A stretch of 64,000 nt of DNA from a virus, in IMG/VR virus record IMGVR_UViG_3300042345_000282, positions 1-64,000 of that record; one strand, written 5' to 3'. Of the stretch, positions 16,386 to 28,100 are shown one piece after another. The notes below the pieces were generated by a model, which saw only the letters and a program-made list of their open reading frames with translations, had not been told where the DNA came from and ran no database searches. Every line of letters starts with the position of its first letter. The stretch's first letter is position 1. A program made the position numbers and the translations under genes.

Positions 16386-16592
16386 TTGTCTACTCTAGAA
16401 TCTACACAACGCCCGGTCGTTAAGTTTGATCCTAGCAACCCAGACCATCGTAAGTGGTTGGGCCAATTCACTACTAATCTGAGTTGGGGTAACTGCCCTG
16501 TCAGGTTCAGTAATGAGGGATATGGTAACACTGTTGCGCAAATGCAACAGCGATTGATACAGTATTACGTTAGCCAAGAATTTAATAAATAA
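16386..16592 (+). CDS. Small conserved phage protein (68 aa), TTG start
   Basis: AAAGGAG ends at 16379, directly abutting the ATG at 16380, which is too close. The in-frame TTG at 16386 gives a normal 6-nt spacing and is preferred. The sequence (LESTQRPVVKFDPSNPDHRK) resembles small conserved phage proteins of unknown role. Confidence 0.6.
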   Translation: MSTLESTQRPVVKFDPSNPDHRKWLGQFTTNLSWGNCPVRFSNEGYGNTVAQMQQRLIQYYVSQEFNK

Positions 16593-16595
16593 CTC

Positions 16596-16627
16596 TTGAC
16601 AACAGGAACCAAATCCTGTAATATAAT
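16596..16627 (+). promoter_or_regulatory. Early promoter with irregular spacing
   Basis: TTGACA at 16596; TATAAT at 16622 (20-nt spacer) or TGTAAT at 16617 (15-nt spacer). Either predicts an mRNA start within a few nt of the ATG at 16632. Confidence 0.55.
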
Positions 16628-16631
16628 GGGT

Positions 16632-16796
16632 ATGAAAACTGAACGCATTTCTTTCGTTATCAAGGCCCCTAAGAAGCGTGTCCACAAGGCACTTTTCGAC
16701 AGGGAGTGTAACTTTCGCGGCAAGCGCCAGGACGACAAGCACGCCTACAAGCGCAAGCCCAAAAACAACCGCTGGGACATTGAATATGAGTACTGA
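16632..16796 (+). CDS. Small basic protein, possibly ArfA-like ribosome-rescue factor
   Basis: 54 residues, start chosen after the promoter. ALFDRECNFRGKRQ followed by DDKHAYKRKPKNNRW resembles the layout of ArfA proteins (AL-x-D-x-x-F-R, then a Lys-rich K-x-x-Y-x-RK tail). ArfA rescues stalled ribosomes by recruiting RF2. The match is by eye and short; a nucleic-acid-binding protein is the alternative. Confidence 0.4.
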   Translation: MKTERISFVIKAPKKRVHKALFDRECNFRGKRQDDKHAYKRKPKNNRWDIEYEY

Positions 16797-16956
16797 CCGT
16801 ACACAGGAAATTCGTGACCTACGGGCTCTAGGATATGATACTTATACCATAGCCCGTAAACTTGAGTTGACGGTTCCCGAGGTCGAGAAAGTGATCTATG
16901 GGACTGATGAAGCGACCGATGATTCCTTGGTATTTTGGGCTAGTCAGCACTACTAA
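16786..16956 (+). CDS. Small helix-turn-helix-like protein A (56 aa)
   Basis: Begins inside the previous gene (11-nt overlap). LGYDTYTIARKLELTVPEVEKVI reads as a helix-turn-helix. Same length and layout as the 56-aa protein at 18239-18409, and both end just before the same TTTTTAAACAAC hairpin, suggesting duplicated gene cassettes. A regulator is plausible. Confidence 0.5.
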   Translation: MSTDRTQEIRDLRALGYDTYTIARKLELTVPEVEKVIYGTDEATDDSLVFWASQHY

Positions 16957-16959
16957 GTT

Positions 16960-16983
16960 GTTGTTTTTAAACAACATTTTTCC
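16960..16983 (+). terminator. Hairpin terminator
   Basis: GTTGTTT-TT-AAACAAC followed by ATTTTTCC. The same hairpin core recurs at 18413-18428 and inverted at about 50600-50615. Confidence 0.7.
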
Positions 16984-17009
16984 GTAAAAAATCCGTAAAT
17001 TTCCGTAAA
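16981..17009 (+). repeat. Three phased TCCGTAAA repeats upstream of an early promoter
   Basis: TCCGTAAA at 16981, 16992 and 17002, spaced 11 and 10 bp (one helical turn), ending 6 bp before the -35. The layout suggests an UP element or a protein-binding site. Confidence 0.5.
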
Positions 17010-17015
17010 AAAGGC

Positions 17016-17044
17016 TTGACTTTGGGTCAGCCCGGTACTATAAT
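17016..17044 (+). promoter_or_regulatory. Early promoter (TTGACT-17-TATAAT)
   Basis: AAGGCTTGACTTTGGGTCA context; the leader carries AAGGAA before the ATG at 17074. Confidence 0.85.
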
Positions 17045-17073
17045 ATACATATAGTCGAGATTAAGGAACAGAT

Positions 17074-17541
17074 ATGAAAATCGTTATCACTACTCAAGTC
17101 CGCGAAAATTACGGTGACGCTAACAAGCCCTACTGGAAGTTCAAGGGCGGCGACACTTATGTTGTACCCGATCTCTCGGTCGAGCAGACCCTCAAGGTCA
17201 AGGAGTATGGAATCCCTACTCTCAGGGCATTGATTGAAACCCGCACTCAGGGTTTCGAGGAGTATGTCGTTGATTGGAGTATCCTCGATGATGACGCTAC
17301 TGTGTCCGAACCCTGGGAAACGCCCTATAATCTGTATTGGGAGCAGGGTCGTTGGGTCGCCCGTCGCATCGTTGAAAACGGTGAGTACGGATACATGCGA
17401 GCCGAGGTCGCTAGCAAGGCTGAAGAGTATGTTATGCTAATGGCTGGTGGTCGTGAGAATTATGTTGCTGTCTATACTATGCGCAACGGTGATGTTGTGA
17501 ATAGTAAGGATGTGGAAGTTTATTTAACTAAGGCTGCTTAA
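17074..17541 (+). CDS. Conserved phage protein (155 aa)
   Basis: First gene of an early operon. MKIVITTQVRENYGDANKPYWKFKGGDTYVV is an N-terminal pattern found in many phage hypothetical proteins. Cytoplasmic, no catalytic motif seen. Confidence 0.75.
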   Translation: MKIVITTQVRENYGDANKPYWKFKGGDTYVVPDLSVEQTLKVKEYGIPTLRALIETRTQGFEEYVVDWSILDDDATVSEPWETPYNLYWEQGRWVARRIVENGEYGYMRAEVASKAEEYVMLMAGGRENYVAVYTMRNGDVVNSKDVEVYLTKAA

Positions 17542-17551
17542 GGAGAAAATC

Positions 17552-17824
17552 ATGGATATCAAAGAAATCAATAGTGCTATCATGTTCGGTAATCTTACCA
17601 ATGACGAATTGAATTCGATTGGTGATGCTATTCGCTATCGCCGTAGTCAATTGACTACCCAATCGCGCCGTAGTCTTAGTCTCGGTTGTACTGTGAAGTT
17701 TACGAATAGCCGAACTGGACAGTTGGTTACTGGTAAGGTTGACAAGATCAACCGCAAGTTTATTATTGTTAATGCAGGATTTACTCGCTGGCGAGTGCCC
17801 GCAAATATGTTGGAGGCGGTATGA
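17552..17824 (+). CDS. Conserved phage protein with SH3/KOW-like C-terminus (90 aa)
   Basis: AAGGAG ribosome site. N-terminal helical half; the C-terminal GCTVKFTNSRTGQLVTGKV and following strands look like a small beta-barrel of the SH3/KOW kind, suggesting RNA or protein binding. Overlaps the next micro-ORF (ATGA). Confidence 0.6.
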   Translation: MDIKEINSAIMFGNLTNDELNSIGDAIRYRRSQLTTQSRRSLSLGCTVKFTNSRTGQLVTGKVDKINRKFIIVNAGFTRWRVPANMLEAV

Positions 17825-17898
17825 TCGCTAATTTGATTATCATAGCCAGCCCGATCATATTGATGGGCTTGGCGATTATTGTAGCAGGTGAGTTTTAA
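17821..17898 (+). CDS. Membrane microprotein (25 aa)
   Basis: ATG overlaps the upstream stop (ATGA) and the stop overlaps the next start (TAATG). Almost entirely one hydrophobic helix (NLIIIASPIILMGLAIIVAG). Translational coupling on both sides supports a real gene. Confidence 0.55.
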   Translation: MIANLIIIASPIILMGLAIIVAGEF

Positions 17899-18242
17899 TG
17901 GAAGCACATTCATTAGATGTTTTAGCAGAACGGGTTGTACGTGACGGAAAGGTCGCGGTACTGTATAGCCCTGGCTTCGGCGCAGGCTGGAGCACTTGGG
18001 GCGATTCGGAATTCCGTGATCGTCTGCTGTTCGACCCGGAAGTTGTAGCCTGGGTTGAAGGTGGCAAGGTTGGTTCGTTGCCGGATTTGGAAGCCAAGTA
18101 CGGTGTGGATCATTTTTACGACGGTGGAGCCAGCGATCTAATGATCCGTTGGGTACCGATTGGTTCTCGGTTCCGTGTGCATGAGTACGACGGATCGGAG
18201 AGTGTGGTTTTGTTTGAAGAGGAAGATTGGGTGTTAGCATGA
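17898..18242 (+). CDS. Conserved phage protein (114 aa)
   Basis: VAVLYSPGFGAGWSTWG and EVVAWVEGG are typical of a widespread phage protein of unknown role. Coupled to its neighbours by TAATG and ATGA overlaps. Confidence 0.75.
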   Translation: MEAHSLDVLAERVVRDGKVAVLYSPGFGAGWSTWGDSEFRDRLLFDPEVVAWVEGGKVGSLPDLEAKYGVDHFYDGGASDLMIRWVPIGSRFRVHEYDGSESVVLFEEEDWVLA

Positions 18243-18409
18243 GCAAGATGAGTGATTTGAATATTGAAATTCAGGACCAATTGGTCTCGGGTACGGACCC
18301 TGTACAGGTGGCGGAACGTCTCAAGATTCCCCTAGAATGGGTCACGGCCACATTGGAATACATGAATGAGTCGGACGAACCGGACCTGTCCTACTCTGAG
18401 GAACTGTAA
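18239..18409 (+). CDS. Small helix-turn-helix-like protein B (56 aa)
   Basis: ATG 18239 overlaps the upstream stop. GTDPVQVAERLKIPLEWV reads as a helix-turn-helix, parallel to protein A at 16786-16956. Probably a small DNA-binding regulator. Confidence 0.5.
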   Translation: MSKMSDLNIEIQDQLVSGTDPVQVAERLKIPLEWVTATLEYMNESDEPDLSYSEEL

Positions 18410-18436
18410 GTTGTTGTTTTTAAACAACAAAATATC
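18404..18436 (+). repeat. Intergenic hairpin repeat, also present inverted at 50591-50624
   Basis: Contains GTTGTTTTTAAACAAC (18413-18428). The 33-nt sequence from CTGTAAG to AATATCC is identical, in inverse orientation, between the 50619 and 50509 genes. Confidence 0.8.
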
Positions 18437-18459
18437 CTAAAAATAGTGGATAAAAAGGC

Positions 18460-18488
18460 TTGACTTTGGGCGCCCAAGGTACTATAAT
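18460..18488 (+). promoter_or_regulatory. Early promoter (TTGACT-17-TATAAT)
   Basis: Same AAGGCTTGACTTTGGG context; leader 18492-18514 (TACATAGAGTTGAG then AAACGGAGA) is identical to the leaders at 50191-50213 and 50515-50537 (minus). Confidence 0.88.
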
Positions 18489-18521
18489 AGTTACATAGAG
18501 TTGAGAAACGGAGATTACGAA

Positions 18522-18953
18522 ATGGCTTACATGAATCAAGAACGCAAGGCAAAGATCGCAACGGTGCTCAAGCCCATACTCGCAAAGTACGGTGTCAAGG
18601 GTTCGCTGAGTGTCCGAAATCATTCTAGCATTGTACTGACCCTCAAGTCAGGTAAGATTGATTTCATCGAAAACTACATTAAGACCGATGCCGAAAAGCC
18701 CTACGCTAAACACTTTTCGGAAGATCAGGTTGCGTACATTCGCAAGAATCAATCGATTGACGTTAACCCCTACTGGTTTCAGGAGCACTTCAATGGTGTT
18801 GCTAAGGACTTCTTGACTGAGGCTTTCAAGGCACTTAAGGCGGCTGACTGGTATGATGAGTCTGACGCTATGACCGATTATTTCAATACGGCTTACTACG
18901 TTGACCTCAATGTCGGCAAGTGGAACAAGCCCTACGTGGTTACTGCTAAGTAA
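18522..18953 (+). CDS. Conserved phage protein (143 aa)
   Basis: The ATG with GGAG 8 nt upstream is chosen over TTG 18501, which lies in the conserved leader. KAKIATVLKPILAKYGVKGS and VRNHSSIVLTLKSGKIDFI are typical of a broadly conserved phage protein of unknown function. Confidence 0.78.
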   Translation: MAYMNQERKAKIATVLKPILAKYGVKGSLSVRNHSSIVLTLKSGKIDFIENYIKTDAEKPYAKHFSEDQVAYIRKNQSIDVNPYWFQEHFNGVAKDFLTEAFKALKAADWYDESDAMTDYFNTAYYVDLNVGKWNKPYVVTAK

Positions 18954-18977
18954 TATAGTAGGAACAGGAGAATTAAA

Positions 18978-19133
18978 ATGAAACAATATTGGATGCTTTG
19001 CAGACTTAAAGATGAACCGGGCGCAGGTACGACCCGTGTCTACATCATGGCTGATAATCCTTACGCGGCGACTCAAATGTTGAAAGCCCAGTATGGCAAG
19101 TTGCTGATTAGCGACTATGCGATGCCGGTATAA
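18978..19133 (+). CDS. Small hypothetical protein (51 aa)
   Basis: ATG with an AGGAG ribosome site 6 nt upstream. MKQYWMLCRLKDEPGAG..VYIMADNPYAATQMLKAQYG has the look of a small soluble alpha/beta protein found next to similar phage genes. No function known. Confidence 0.55.
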   Translation: MKQYWMLCRLKDEPGAGTTRVYIMADNPYAATQMLKAQYGKLLISDYAMPV

Positions 19134-19142
19134 AGAATTGGG

Positions 19143-19178
19143 TAACAAAGTGGTTGACATTGGCTCCCCACTTTGTTA
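19143..19178 (+). promoter_or_regulatory. Operator-like inverted repeat across an early promoter
   Basis: Perfect 11-bp inverted repeat TAACAAAGTGG / CCACTTTGTTA separated by 14 nt. The left arm abuts and enters the -35, and the right arm covers the start of the -10. Confidence 0.6.
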
Positions 19179-19182
19179 TACT
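19154..19182 (+). promoter_or_regulatory. Early promoter (TTGACA-17-TATACT)
   Basis: Serves the gene at 19241 with a leader of about 50 nt containing GAGG before the ATG. Confidence 0.75.
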
Positions 19183-19240
19183 AATCTTGTAGTATATAAC
19201 TACATGTGTGTTTAACTTTAAACTTGATGAGGTAATTTAT

Positions 19241-19621
19241 ATGACGACTACTCTGTATACTGTTGTTGGTATCACTGTTCACAATGGCAACGCTAAGGTG
19301 CGTTTCACTGATGACATGGCTCGCCGTGTCAAGCAGTTCACGAAGGGTGGCGCGACTCGCGTTGACTTCGTTACGCTCCCCAATGCTATGGGAAAGATCG
19401 AGGCTCTTAAGTACATGCTGACTCTTAATGAGTTCGCAAGTGCTGAGGATCAGGCTACGATCAATGATACCCTCAGTGATCGTGAGAAGGAGGCCCGCAA
19501 GGGTGAAGTGAAGGTCAAGGCATCTACGGCTAAGCCTTCTCTTGACGCTATTAAGGCCCGCGGCAACAAGTCTAAGACTACTGTTGCTGACGTTCTTGAT
19601 GCGGTGAAGTCTGCTGAGTAA
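19241..19621 (+). CDS. Hypothetical early protein (126 aa)
   Basis: ATG 19241 has GATGAGG upstream; GTG 19208 lies in the leader. N-terminal beta-rich domain (TVVGITVHNGNAKVRFTD) and a Lys/Ala-rich C-terminal tail. High expression is suggested by its own strong promoter and terminator. Role unknown. Confidence 0.65.
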   Translation: MTTTLYTVVGITVHNGNAKVRFTDDMARRVKQFTKGGATRVDFVTLPNAMGKIEALKYMLTLNEFASAEDQATINDTLSDREKEARKGEVKVKASTAKPSLDAIKARGNKSKTTVADVLDAVKSAE

Positions 19622-19648
19622 TCAGTAATAACAAACTGATTTAGGTTA

Positions 19649-19670
19649 GGCCCCGCAAGGGGCCTTTCCT
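19649..19670. terminator. Terminator between convergent genes
   Basis: GGCCCC-GCAA-GGGGCC followed by TTTCCT on the + strand and AAC on the other. Ends the early operon and probably the minus-strand glycosyltransferase too. Confidence 0.8.
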
Positions 19671-19671
19671 A

Positions 19672-20796
19672 TTACAGACGAGGAAATTGTCTATGTAAGT
19701 AATTTAAATTTTGACGATCTGGCATACGTTCATACCAGCCCTTTCCTTCATACACATTGAGTATATTCTGGAAATATTCTTCATACATAGGGGCGACATG
19801 TTCTAGTGTAAAGTTCTCGGCCCATGTACGACAGTTTTGTGGTTTGATGTTAGTGATGTTCTCTGTAGCCCAAACGAAATGATCGAATGTGCGACAACGA
19901 TATCCGGTCACACCGTGTAGGTTGTTTTCAACAAACGAACCCCAATCTGTGGTAATAGTCGGAGTGCCCGACATTAGCATCTCAATCTGTACGCCACCAA
20001 ATGGTTCTATATACATGCTAGGCACATATGCACCTTTAGCATTAGCCATTAGTTTCTTTCTAGTAGGTACATCGGCATAGCCTACGAACTCAACGTGTTT
20101 TGGAAAATGCATGTCATCAGGCTTCTGTCCTGCGATAACTAATCGTTGACCTGCGGCTTCACTTGCTTGTATCGCTACATGAACACCTTTACCTGAGTAC
20201 ACACGGCCAAGATATAGCATGTAATCTTCTTTTTGATCATTGAATGTAAAATCATCTGTATCGAAATAGTTCGGAATCACTACATCATACCAGTCAGATT
20301 TGCAAGTGCCCACTCCCTGCATTCCATAGTAGGCATGCATGATAGCATAACTTTCAAATACTTTCCAACGTGCCCAATGTCCGCCGGCATATCCTATGCC
20401 AGGTTCAACTACTATCATATCATGTTGATGTGCATCACAGATAGCACGAACGCCACTACCCCAGAAGGGTAATATGAAATCGTTCTTTTGCTTGCGCTTA
20501 CCTATCTCACGTATAGCGTTAGCATAGAAAGTTTGATAAGCATGGTCTGAAGTATTGTAGGTAAAGAAGTTTTTACGCCAATCATAATTGCCGTATGCTT
20601 TTTCTAAATCTTTATTAGTTAGTACTGTGACATGTTCATCACAGACGAGGTCTGATTCCTCATGACCATAATGGATGATCTCATGGCCACGGGCCTTCAT
20701 CATCTTACCGAACTTAAGAACTTTTTGAGTATATGCACAAGCATTATATTCTTTGCTTGTGACCGTATGTGGTAAACCTAGTATATGAAATCTCAT
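19672..20796 (-). CDS. GT-B fold glycosyltransferase (GT4-like)
   Basis: 374 residues. [18 protein letters not shown] starts the C-terminal Rossmann domain; [20 protein letters not shown] with E-P-F-G-x-x-x-x-E is the donor-sugar motif of GT4 enzymes. Would transfer a sugar from an NDP-sugar; the acceptor could be a virion protein, host glycan or DNA base. Lies next to the fibre genes, which hints at virion or receptor glycosylation. Confidence 0.8.
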   Translation of the reverse strand: MRFHILGLPHTVTSKEYNACAYTQKVLKFGKMMKARGHEIIHYGHEESDLVCDEHVTVLTNKDLEKAYGNYDWRKNFFTYNTSDHAYQTFYANAIREIGKRKQKNDFILPFWGSGVRAICDAHQHDMIVVEPGIGYAGGHWARWKVFESYAIMHAYYGMQGVGTCKSDWYDVVIPNYFDTDDFTFNDQKEDYMLYLGRVYSGKGVHVAIQASEAAGQRLVIAGQKPDDMHFPKHVEFVGYADVPTRKKLMANAKGAYVPSMYIEPFGGVQIEMLMSGTPTITTDWGSFVENNLHGVTGYRCRTFDHFVWATENITNIKPQNCRTWAENFTLEHVAPMYEEYFQNILNVYEGKGWYERMPDRQNLNYLHRQFPRL

Positions 20797-20832
20797 ACGA
20801 TTACTTATACTAGGTTACCTGTCAGTCAAAAA

Positions 20833-23412
<2,580 letters not shown>

Positions 23413-23430
23413 TCATCTGACGATATAAAA

Positions 23431-24102
23431 TTATGCACTAATAGCATTGCCACCATTTAGTGACGCTAGTAGTAAAACTGAACTCGTTGCGTTTCCGCCA
23501 TCACCGCTTACGCTAGGATCAATCTGAACCCAAGTTAAGTTGCCTGAACCATTCGTAGCAAGAACATATCCGTTTGAACCACCACTGATATAAACATTAG
23601 ATACGGGTCCTAGATTTGCTGTGACTGTATTTAATGCCGTTGCATTCAACGTATTAATATTGGCTGTGGTATCAACTGATAATACTTGTGCTGCCTGATC
23701 ATATCTAAAATTCGCACTAGCACCGAATAAATTATTATTATTGAACTGTACGTATGTATTAGATCCGGCAGGATTGGCGATCTCGCTTTGTATGTTAGCC
23801 CATGTAAGATTTCCACTACCATTAGTACGCAACACGTAATTGTTGCTACCACCTGTGATCGTGATATTTCCTACTGCGCCTAGATTACTCTTACCTTCTA
23901 CTGTAAGATTTTCAACAACGACATTGCCGAGGTTAGCATTGATGCTACCTGTTACTGTGACATTTCCGCCTACTGTAAGATTACCTGAGATACTACCTTC
24001 ACCTGTGACGGCAAGGTTGTCTACCAACAGGGTATCCCCTGCGGGCAGTTCTTGAATTGTCTTCGTAGCAGAATTAGAAACTAGTGGATACTTATTTGCC
24101 AT
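23431..24102 (-). CDS. Virion fibre protein with beta-repeat
   Basis: 223 residues: short N-terminal anchor (ANKYPLVSNSATKTIQELP), a triple-beta-helix-like Asn/Gly/Val-rich stretch (GSISGNLTVGGNVTVTGS) and two copies of the module GGSN.YVL.TNGSGNLTW. Structural fibre or base-plate-associated protein. Confidence 0.7.
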   Translation of the reverse strand: MANKYPLVSNSATKTIQELPAGDTLLVDNLAVTGEGSISGNLTVGGNVTVTGSINANLGNVVVENLTVEGKSNLGAVGNITITGGSNNYVLRTNGSGNLTWANIQSEIANPAGSNTYVQFNNNNLFGASANFRYDQAAQVLSVDTTANINTLNATALNTVTANLGPVSNVYISGGSNGYVLATNGSGNLTWVQIDPSVSGDGGNATSSVLLLASLNGGNAISA

Positions 24103-24120
24103 TGCTTAATCCTAATACTT

Positions 24121-24127
24121 GTATTTA
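24121..24127 (-). promoter_or_regulatory. Late promoter (TAAATAC) before 24102 gene
   Basis: Minus-strand late element 18 nt before the start at 24102, abutting the stop codon of the upstream fibre gene. Confidence 0.55.
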
Positions 24128-25111
24128 TCATATTTGCGTAACATTGAGGTCTAGGTAACTTCCATCACGTTGGCCTACTGGATAAACGCGCAAAACAGGA
24201 TCTGGACTGCTTAGATAATTGCTTCCGTCACGCATATCTACTGTGATATAATACACAGGAACTGTTTTCCAGCCCATTTCTTGTGTATTTTGATTGATGA
24301 TTCCTAGAACTTGTTGACTTGTTCCAGCACTGCTTGGAGGTATGAATGATGCATTGCCGCCTACTTTTGCGAACTTCGTTATACCTACAACGTTAGTATC
24401 TTTATTAAATGTGAATGCTGACGAACCGCCAAAAGTACCATTATCATTGAACTGTATCGCTGTATTAGGACCGTCTGCTACTGCTGCTTTTTCCCAAGAA
24501 AGATTCCCTGTACCGTCTGTAACTATGACAAAATGATTGCTACCGCCGTATATTTTGACGTTACTAATGTTGCCTAGATTACTGATACCATTGATAGTCA
24601 TTCCCGTACCTGAGAATGTGGCTACGTTTGCGTTGCCCGCTACACTTATGTTAACATTACCGTTAGCGACTGGAATTCTTACATTACTAGTACCGTTAGC
24701 GAGAGAAGCAGTTACTATGTTTGCGGTTATGACATTAGCATTTATTAGATCCGCAGTTATATCATCAACGGTGATGTCATTTGCAGTTATATTATTGACG
24801 GATAAATTACCAGTGACTGATAGATTTGATCCTATAGATACATTTCCCGAAACAGTTAATGAAGTCAATGTACCAACACTAGTGATGTTAGGTTGTGCAT
24901 TATTTCTAATAGTGTTTGCTACATTAGCAGTATGAAGAGAATTACCTGCTTCATCAAGTATGAAGTTGCCTAACTGGAAAAGATTCGCTTGTAATGTCTG
25001 CCCGTCAGGTGTGGCTAATGTGACTGTAGGATCTACTACCGGAATTATTAGATTACCGGAAACGACCTCTACATCATTCAAACCTGTTATTTTAGTACCG
25101 CGAGTAGCCAT
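24128..25111 (-). CDS. Virion fibre protein
   Basis: 327 residues with repeats SVTGNLSVNNITANDITVDDIT-like, then GGSNHFVIVTDGTGNLSW shared with its neighbour, ending in a compact domain. Same virion-fibre family. Confidence 0.7.
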   Translation of the reverse strand: MATRGTKITGLNDVEVVSGNLIIPVVDPTVTLATPDGQTLQANLFQLGNFILDEAGNSLHTANVANTIRNNAQPNITSVGTLTSLTVSGNVSIGSNLSVTGNLSVNNITANDITVDDITADLINANVITANIVTASLANGTSNVRIPVANGNVNISVAGNANVATFSGTGMTINGISNLGNISNVKIYGGSNHFVIVTDGTGNLSWEKAAVADGPNTAIQFNDNGTFGGSSAFTFNKDTNVVGITKFAKVGGNASFIPPSSAGTSQQVLGIINQNTQEMGWKTVPVYYITVDMRDGSNYLSSPDPVLRVYPVGQRDGSYLDLNVTQI

Positions 25112-25129
25112 ATTTTTATCCTATATAAT

Positions 25130-25136
25130 CTATTTA
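25130..25136 (-). promoter_or_regulatory. Late promoter (TAAATAG) before 25111 gene
   Basis: Minus-strand element 18 nt before the start at 25111. Confidence 0.55.
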
Positions 25137-25173
25137 TCCTTATACTAATCTCTCTATACTGATGTTCCACATA

Positions 25174-28100
25174 TTACCAGCTAGTAGTGCCTGTAAACTT
25201 AGCCCAAGTGTTTGCTGATACACAAACATATAAGTTACCACCACTGTCATAAGCAGCTTCACCTGCAGTACCATTTGAGGTATTTGCAACAGGAGCAGTA
25301 CTCCAAACTACAGTGTTTGCATTGATGACAGGTAATGCAACAAACGTTCCGTTACCATTCAATACATTACTTACATTACCATCTAAGTTTGTTGCTACGA
25401 TATTACCAAATGCACTTGAACCGTTAGCAAAGTTGATTGCTACTGTATTACCGGGTAGTGTTAAGTTACCACTTTGGTCAAATGTCCAATCAGAATAAGT
25501 TCCTGGTGTAACTGTAGGTACACTCAACGTCAAACCATTGCTGCCGTCGTCACCTATAACAACATCATTTGGTAAGACTATATCGCCAGTATTTACAAAC
25601 GACCAAGTCGCAGTAGTGTTACTACTATCGCTAACTATCGTCACATTACCATGAGCATATAGATTTGCGTTGGAATCGCCGATTAGACTTAATCCCGTGA
25701 TATTTCCACTATCATTTGCTTCAAGTGTTATGCTTACGTTAGCAATAACGCTTGTGGTGTCTGGCAGAGTTAAGTTACCATCAATACCAAATTTCCATTG
25801 TGCTGTATTACCAGCATTGTCATCACTATTGATAACAATATTACCTGTATTTGCTAACTTAACAAAGAGGTTATCACTACCTAAAAACAACTCAGTTTGA
25901 TACAAGTTGCCACTAGTCAAGTGAATATGATCGCCGTCACCCGCTGTAGGATAAACTAACAATTTTTGATTAGTAATTGAACCACTACCGTGTGGGTTCA
26001 GTGTAATAGTATTACCGGGATTGCCACTTGGAGTAAATCCTTCACTGTAGATAGAACCACCTGCCGGTAATGTTAAGTTGCCGTCTGTACCAAATACCCA
26101 ACTACTTGTATTACCGGTGTTAGCAAGATTGGTAGTCAATGTCATATTAGCATCAGTTGCCATCTCGCCGGTATCAGCGTAAAAAACTATCTTGTCGCCA
26201 CTGAACCCAGACAAGTTTAAGTAGTCTGCTTGTATAGCAAGATTAGCAGGACCTGCTAATGAAACATCTGTAGATTGTATAGTAGGAGTCGAGCCACCAA
26301 AGATATTTAAGTATGGATCAGTATTACCTGCTACGTCACGTGGGAAGTTCAAGTTACCATTTTCGTCAAATGTCCAACGAAGGGCTATACCATCACTTTC
26401 TTTTGTGTTTTCAATGTAGACTTGAGGCTTATCTATTAGATTATCTTTGAACGATACGTTTAGACGAGAAATCGCAGTATTAGATCCTGTGATACTATCT
26501 TCTACATATAGATCCCATACACCTGCTGTTTGGTATTCTACTGTTTTGACATTGGCAAATGTTGTTGTAAATGTGAGTGTGTCAGAACTTATGTTGCCAT
26601 CATTACCAAATGTCCAAGCCTTTCCGTTACTATGAATGACTGCTTGATTGTTTGCGCCTGATGTAATCTCAAACGCAGTATTTTCACCGCCTAAGAATAT
26701 ATTGGCTGCTGGATCATCAATGTTACTGAACGCATATGCACGTAAGTGAATATGACCAGGAGCCGTTGGATCCAATACTAATACTTGACTGTTGTAGTTA
26801 GCATCTGGTGTCAATGTCATTGTGCTGACATTTGGAAGTGTTGGGTCTAAACTACTGTTAGCAATACTGTAAATTACGCTATTACCGTTTGGTAATACTA
26901 AGTTACCGTTAGCAGTAAAGTTCCAAATATTAGCACTGGGTCCGACAGCACCGGTTAATACTACAACATCTCCTGCGCCACCGCTTGGACTGTTTATGTA
27001 GATTGCTGATAAAGCACTTGCGTTACTGATATCATCTATCCATTGTAGTACAGCACTACCGTTACCTTGACTGACCACACCAAATGGTGTGTTACTTGCT
27101 AATATAGCATCAGCACCAAATATACTTCCTATTACTACGTTACCACTTGGCAATGTCAATAAGCCATCTGTTCCAAATGTCCAAGTACTTGTGCTATTCG
27201 CTGTGATAGTCACATTGCCATCAACAGTTGCGATATCAAAATTACTATTACCATTTGCTATCGGTAGTGATGCGATACCAGACGGACCTGTTGCACCTGT
27301 ATCACCTTGTGGACCAGTAGCACCAGTCGCGCCATCACTTCCGTTAGTACCTGCTGGGCCAGTGGCACCTGTTGCTCCATCACTTCCGTTAGAGCCAGCT
27401 GGACCAGTAGCACCTACAGCGCCTACAGCACCTTCTTCTGCCATTACGCTCCAGCGAACTGGATCATCTGGTGGCGCACTACCTGAATTACCATCGCCTA
27501 TCTTGATGTATGAACTACCGGCATATGATACAACATCTCGTCCGCCGACATATGTTGTTGGTATAGGTTGCCAAGCACCCTGCCATACGAAACCTGGACC
27601 TGATGCGCCTGTTGCTCCATCACTTCCATTAGTACCGGCTGAGCCTGTTGCGCCCGTAGCGCCATCAACACCTGCTGTGCCTGTAGCACCAGTGGCGCCA
27701 TCACTTCCGTTACTACCTGCTGGACCTGTAGCACCTGTAGCGCCGAACCCACCTGCTGACACCCACGTGCCATCGCCGGCAAGAACACTACTCACATTAC
27801 CATCAAGATTAATATTTGCTATATTACCAATAGTACCTATGTTACCATTTGTGACTTCGATATTATCAACAACTAATGTATTTCCGTTCGCTGTGAGTAC
27901 AGCATTGCCTAATGTAATTGTGTTACCTGTTAACTGATCAAACAGAGTGACAGGTGCTCTAGTCAACGTAAACAAGTATATAAAAACATTACTTCCCGGA
28001 GCACTATCTACTGGAATATTAAAGTCAACATAACCAGATACAGGAGTTGTTGTTGATATTGTATTTGTAACTGTCAATACAGTATTTGCAGGTGCACCAC

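Noticed and set aside
16395-16742. Minus-strand ORFs of 66 and 115 aa
   Set aside because: Antisense to conserved-type small phage genes with promoters and ribosome sites on the plus strand.
17647-18246. 199-aa minus-strand ORF
   Set aside because: Antisense to four tightly coupled small phage genes; composition is low-complexity and no ribosome site is present.
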